Source: Thinopyrum elongatum (lineage: Eukaryota > Streptophyta > Magnoliopsida > Poales > Poaceae). From it: a stretch of 64,000 nucleotides of DNA. A program made the translations under genes and the position numbers. Shown in pieces: positions 59,921-64,000 of the stretch (its first letter is position 1; each line of letters begins with the position of its first letter). The notes under the pieces are model-generated. The model was given only the letters and a program-made list of their open reading frames with translations, ran no database searches and was not told the DNA's origin. The stretch spans positions 322,790,929-322,854,928 of the forward strand of contig CM022301.1 of assembly GCA_011799875.1 (NCBI GenBank). The letters run 5' to 3'.

Positions 59921-60203
59921 TTAAGATTTGATATAATCATGATAATGTAATGTGTGCATGCATGCCTATTGATCTCCGAATTTCAAACCATTGGACGCAG
60001 CACGATGGTTTTGCACCCCGCCGGCCGCCGCAGCCGATCTCGGCATCCAGCCAGGCCCCACTGGCGATGCCGCCTCCACCATGACAATGCTACATCGTCT
60101 CTTCAGAGTATCACCGTCTCTATCCCCACTTCCCGTTCCCGCGGCTACCCTGCTCCTCCTCGAACGCCCGAAAGACCACGAAGCTGCAGCAGCTCCTCCT
60201 CGC
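59921..60203 (+). promoter_or_regulatory. Short upstream region of the receptor kinase
   Basis: Contains a TATA-like GATATAATCATGATAATG at about 59930-59947. In-frame ATG codons at 60081 and 60087 would add 41 or 39 residues to the receptor, but they would place the signal peptide internally. If transcription starts near 59960, the proximal promoter lies within, or borders, the palindrome repeat. Confidence 0.4.
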
Positions 60204-63200
60204 ATGTCGCACCACCCCTTACTCTTGCTCCTCCTCGTCCCTCTGGTTGCCTCCATTGCGCAGCCCCTTCCGTCGAACACCTCTGCCGGCACCGGCTCCA
60301 TCACAGCCGTTCTGCTCTCCTTCCTCGCCGCGCTTCCCCCGGCCGCCCAGCGCGTCCTCCGTCCGACATGGCGGGGGCACCACCGGACCGGCGGCAACTC
60401 GTCCTCCTCCTTCGCCATCTCCCGGCGCCACCACCACCGTCACTGCGCGTTTCTTGGCGTCACGTGCTCCGCCGCCGGCGCCGTGACAGCGATCAACCTC
60501 TCCGGGAGGGGGCTCTCTGGTGCGCTCGCCGCGTCCGCGCCGCGCCTCTGCGCGCTCCCGGCGCTCGCCGAGCTCGACCTCAGCCGGAACAACCTCACTG
60601 GTGCCGTCCCCGCCGAGCTCGCCGCGTGCTCCGCCGTCACCACGCTCGTCCTCGCCTTCAACCTCCTCGCGGGCGCCGTCCCCGCGGAGCTCCTCTCCTC
60701 GCGCCGTCTCCGGACGATCGACCTCAACACCAACGCGCTCACCGGGGAGATACCCGCTGCGCCCTCCGGCTCCTCGCTCCTCGTGTACCTTGACCTCAGC
60801 GCCAACTCACTCTCCGGCGCCATCCCGTCTGAGCTCGCCGCTCTCCCGGAGCTCACCTACCTGGACCTGAGCAGCAACAACCTGTCCGGCCCAGTGCCGG
60901 AGTTCTCAGCTCCGTGCGGGCTGCTCTACCTCAGCCTCTTCTCCAACCAGCTCGCCGGTGAGCTCCCCAGCAGCCTCGCGCACTGCGGCAACCTCACCGT
61001 CGTCTATCTACCCAACAACAACATCAGTGGTGAGGTGCCCGATTTCTTCACCTCCATGCCAAACTTGCAGAAACTGTACCTTGGCAACAACGCGTTCACC
61101 GGCGAATTGCCGGCAAGCATCGGTGAGCTTTTGAACCTGGAAGAATTGGTGGTGTCGAGTAACTGGTTCACAGGCTCCGTCGCCCATACAATCGGTCAGT
61201 GCCACTCCTTGACACTGCTCTACTTGAACGACAACTGCTTCACCGGCTCCATCCCACAATCCATCGGCAATCTGAGCCTATTGCAGAAGTTCTCTGTCGC
61301 GGACAACAGCCTCACCGGAAGAATTCCACCGGAAATCGGGAGCTGCCGGGGACTGGTGGAGCTTGAGCTCCAGAACAACAGCCTCTCCGGCACGATACCG
61401 CCAGAGATCACCGAGCTCAACCTGCTGCAGAAGCTGTATCTGTTCAACAACATGCTCCACGGCCCAGTTCCTCCAGCAGTGTGGCAACTGGCTGGCATGG
61501 TGGAGCTGTACCTCAACAACAACAGCCTAGGTGGCCAGATACATCCAGACATCACTCGCATGAGGAACCTGAGAGAGATCACCTTGTACAGCAACAACTT
61601 CACCGGCGAGCTGCCACAAGCCCTGGGGCTCAACACCACGCCGGGGATCCTCCGTGTCGACCTCACCGGCAACCGCTTCCACGGCGCGGTCCCTCCTGGC
61701 CTGTGCACCGGAGGCCAGCTCGCCATTCTTGATCTTGGATACAACCGGTTCCATGGAAGATTTCCCGGCGAGATAGCCAAATGCCAGTCTCTGTACAGGA
61801 TCAACCTGAACAACAACAGGATCAGTGGGAGCTTACCTGCAGACCTGGGCACGAACAGAGGGCTGTCGTACATCGACATGAGCGACAACCTTCTTGAAGG
61901 GAGGATACCAGGCGTGATCGGCTCATGGAGCAACCTCACCATGATCGACCTCTCGCGCAACAGCTTCGCCGGTCCAATACCCCGCGAGCTCGGCGCTCTG
62001 AGCAACCTTGTAACCCTGCGAGTATCGTCGAACACATTGAATGGATTGATACCACATGAACTAGGAAACTGCAAACGGCTTGTATGCCTAGACCTTGGAA
62101 ACAACCTTCTGAATGGAAGTTTGCCGGCAGAGATCACGGCTCTTGGCAGCCTGCAAAGCCTCCTGCTCGGGGGCAACAAGTTCACCGGGGCAGTACCAGA
62201 TTCCTTCGCCGCGACGCAGGCCCTCCTCGAGCTGCAGCTTGGTGACAATCTTCTTGAAGGAGCCATTCCACACAGCTTGGGCAATCTTCAGTACATCTCT
62301 AAAACCCTGAACATGAGCAGCAACAGACTGAGTGGCCAGATCCCAAGCAGCCTCGGCAACCTTCAAGACCTGGAAGTGCTCGACCTGTCGAAGAACTCGT
62401 TGTCCGGCCCGATCCCACCGCAGCTGAGCAACATGATCTCCCTTCTGGCAGTGAACGTGTCGTTCAACGAGCTGTCCGGCCAGCTCCCTGCTGGCTGGGC
62501 TAAGCTGGCAGCACAGTCGCCTGAAGGGTTCTCAGGGAACCCTCACCTCTGCGTTCAGTCTGACAGTGCACCTTGCTCCAAGAAGAACCAGTCTCAGAAA
62601 AACAGAACCAGAAATGCACGGATCATCGTTGCATTGCTACTTCCAACTCTTGCCATCATCGCTGCCAGCATGTTCATCCTACACCACGTCACGAAGAGGT
62701 CGTCGCGACGCCGATCGGCCCGGCGCGCCTCGATCCGCAGCATGGACTCGACGGAGGAGCTGCCGGAGGACCTGACCTACGACGACATCCTCCGGGCCAC
62801 CGACAACTGGAGCGAGAAGTATGTCATCGGGCGAGGCCGGCACGGCACGGTGTACCGCACGCAGTGCAAGCTCGGGAGGGAGTGGGCGGTGAAGACGGTG
62901 GACCTGTCCCACGGCAAGTTCCCGGTGGAGATGAAGATCCTCAACACGGTGAGGCACCGGAACGTCGTCAGGATGGCCGGGTACCACATCCGTGGCGGCG
63001 CCGGGCTGATCCTCTACGAGTACATGCCCGAGGGGACGCTCTTCGAGCTGCTGCACCAGAGGAAGCCTCAGGTGGCCCTGGACTGGACTGCCCGGCATCA
63101 GATCGCCCTTGGTTTAGCTCAGGGCCTCTCCTACCTGCACCAGGACTGCGTGCCCATGATCGTCCACAGGGACGTCAAGTCGAGCAACGTGCTGATGGAC

Positions 63201-63753
63201 GCCGACATGGTGCCCAAGCTCGCCGACTTCGGCATGGGGAAGATCGTCGGCGACGAGGACGCGGACGCCACGGTCTCCGTCATCGTTGGCACCCTCGGCT
63301 ACATCGCTCCAGGTACCACCATTTACTTCTCATCATATGTCTGTAGCTCTGTATTCTGTAAGATCAGAGTGCCTGAAAAATTCAGGATTTATTTAGCACA
63401 TGTATCACCACCATTGATTTTCAGAGCATGGATACTCCACGAGGTTAACCGAGAAGAGCGACGTGTACAGCTACGGGGTGGTGCTGCTGGAGCTCCTGTG
63501 CAGGAAGATGGCTGTGGATCCTGCATTTGGAGACGGTGTCGACATCGTGGCATGGATGAGGTCGAACCTGAAGCAGGCCGATCGCCGCCCCGCCATGAGC
63601 TGCCTGGATGAGGAGATTGTCTACTGGCCTGAAGATGAGCAGGCCAAGGCACTGGACTTGCTTGATCTAGCCATTTCCTGCACGCAGGCGGCTTGCCAGT
63701 CGAGGCCTTCCATGAGAGAGGTGGTGAACACCTTGGTGAGAATGGATATGTAA
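60204..63753 (+). CDS. LRR receptor-like kinase, PEPR-like, 2 exons
   Basis: A plasma-membrane receptor kinase of the LRR-XI type, resembling PEPR receptors that bind Pep danger peptides; the ligand here is inferred. Exons 60204-63312 and 63425-63753, 112-bp GT-AG intron splitting the APE codon, 1145 residues. Signal peptide at 1-23 (SHHPLLLLLLVPLVASIAQP), N-cap cysteines 81 and 88, about 28 LRRs (about 94-765), LC...C pair after them, membrane helix about 805-829. Kinase: GRGRHG 876-881, Lys897, Glu in FPVEMKIL, HRD Asp990 (an RD kinase), DFG Asp1008, then APE. All catalytic residues are present. The start at 60204 is chosen because a good signal peptide follows; in-frame ATGs at 60081/60087 are alternatives. 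The ORF reading through the intron is spurious. The 5' exon is GC-rich, as in many grass genes. Confidence 0.93.
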
Positions 63754-64000
63754 GGATTCCCCTGAAGTTTTCAACAGTGTTGTGAGGTCAGCTACCACAG
63801 TACATAGCTGATATACAAAAGGAGTTTGAAAAATGTATGTAGCAGTTACCAGATCTTAGCAGAAATAAGAAGTGAGCCTAGCTCATAAGTTGGGGTAGTG
63901 GATGTACAGCAGCAATAAGAAGTGAGCCTAGCTCATAAGTTGGGGTAGTGGATGTACAGTCCCACCAACTAGGTTCCTATTTATACCACCAGAGCTTTCA
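63754..64000 (+). promoter_or_regulatory. 3' UTR of the receptor kinase
   Basis: Follows the TAA stop. Possible polyadenylation signals are AATAAG at about 63864 and 63914, within the tandem duplication. The window ends before the transcript end can be judged. Confidence 0.4.
63861..63960 (+). repeat. 50-bp tandem duplication in the 3' UTR
   Basis: 63861-63910 and 63911-63960 are the same 50-bp unit, starting AGAAATAAGAAGTGAGCCTA and AGCAATAAGAAGTGAGCCTA. They differ at only two positions. Both units contain AATAAG and TTGGGGTAGTGG. Confidence 0.9.

Noticed and set aside
59203..59940. Minus-strand ORF of 245 codons
   Set aside because: Runs through palindrome repeats and a GC-rich low-complexity stretch without any domain; explained by the repeat element.
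61220..62284. Minus-strand ORF of 354 codons across the receptor kinase
   Set aside because: Antisense shadow of the GC-rich LRR coding region; the regular leucine-repeat spacing appears only because it mirrors the plus-strand LRRs.
63313..63611. Reading the receptor kinase through as a single ORF to 63611
   Set aside because: That frame leaves the kinase domain at a GT-AG intron; splicing 63312 to 63425 restores the APE motif and the rest of the kinase to a stop at 63753.

Overview
The window is plant nuclear DNA, most likely from a Triticeae grass (wheat, goat-grass or barley group). Reasons: LTRs of Angela/BARE-like, Sabrina-like and antisense-ORF gypsy types, many grass MITEs, and two intron-containing genes with the GC-rich 5' exons typical of grasses. 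No species is claimed. No prokaryotic features or CRISPR arrays were seen.

Two host genes look intact. The first is an antiquitin-type aldehyde dehydrogenase (ALDH7B class, 14 exons, 509 codons, 23148-29044, + strand). The second is a PEPR-like leucine-rich-repeat receptor kinase (2 exons, 1145 codons from the preferred start, 60204-63753, + strand). They are about 31 kb apart and nothing links them functionally. Nearly everything else is transposable-element DNA, much of it nested.

Layout. 1-961: fragments of one gypsy family. 962-9990: a 5'-truncated gypsy element with a decayed pol on + and the antisense ORF of this lineage on -, then its 3' LTR. 9991-13235: 3' part of a Sabrina-like gypsy element. 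14285-14812: CACTA-like end with a nested MITE. 15840-20380: a LINE (-) interrupted by a complete non-autonomous Helitron (16331-18337) and by a TIR element carrying an F-box-like gene fragment (18374-19410). 20445-21530: degenerate tandem repeats. 22.5-36.1 kb: the ALDH gene in a zone with several very short poly(A) retroposon insertions and a U2 snRNA retropseudogene, followed by a second LINE (-), Tourist- and Stowaway-like MITEs and short retroposons. 37182-38605: a retroposon split by a Harbinger-type element. 38903-57780: one LINE (-) whose pieces lie across about 19 kb. It is broken by a gypsy LTR, a copia solo LTR (target duplication CTACT), a complete copia element (AAAAG) that itself holds a 3.8-kb LTR-like element (CCCTC), and an unclassified 2.4-kb repeat. 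58000-59900: two related repeats full of GCAACAT/ATGTTGC palindromes, ending just upstream of the receptor kinase.

The most unusual observations are the U2 snRNA 5' fragment with poly(A) and a 16-bp target duplication, four 16-21-bp 'tail only' retroposon insertions with 16-20-bp target duplications (one in the ALDH promoter), the Helitron whose removal rejoins a LINE RNase H frame, the TIR element with a captured F-box fragment, and the GCAACAT palindrome arrays. Family names come from recognition by eye. All boundaries and joins were read by hand.
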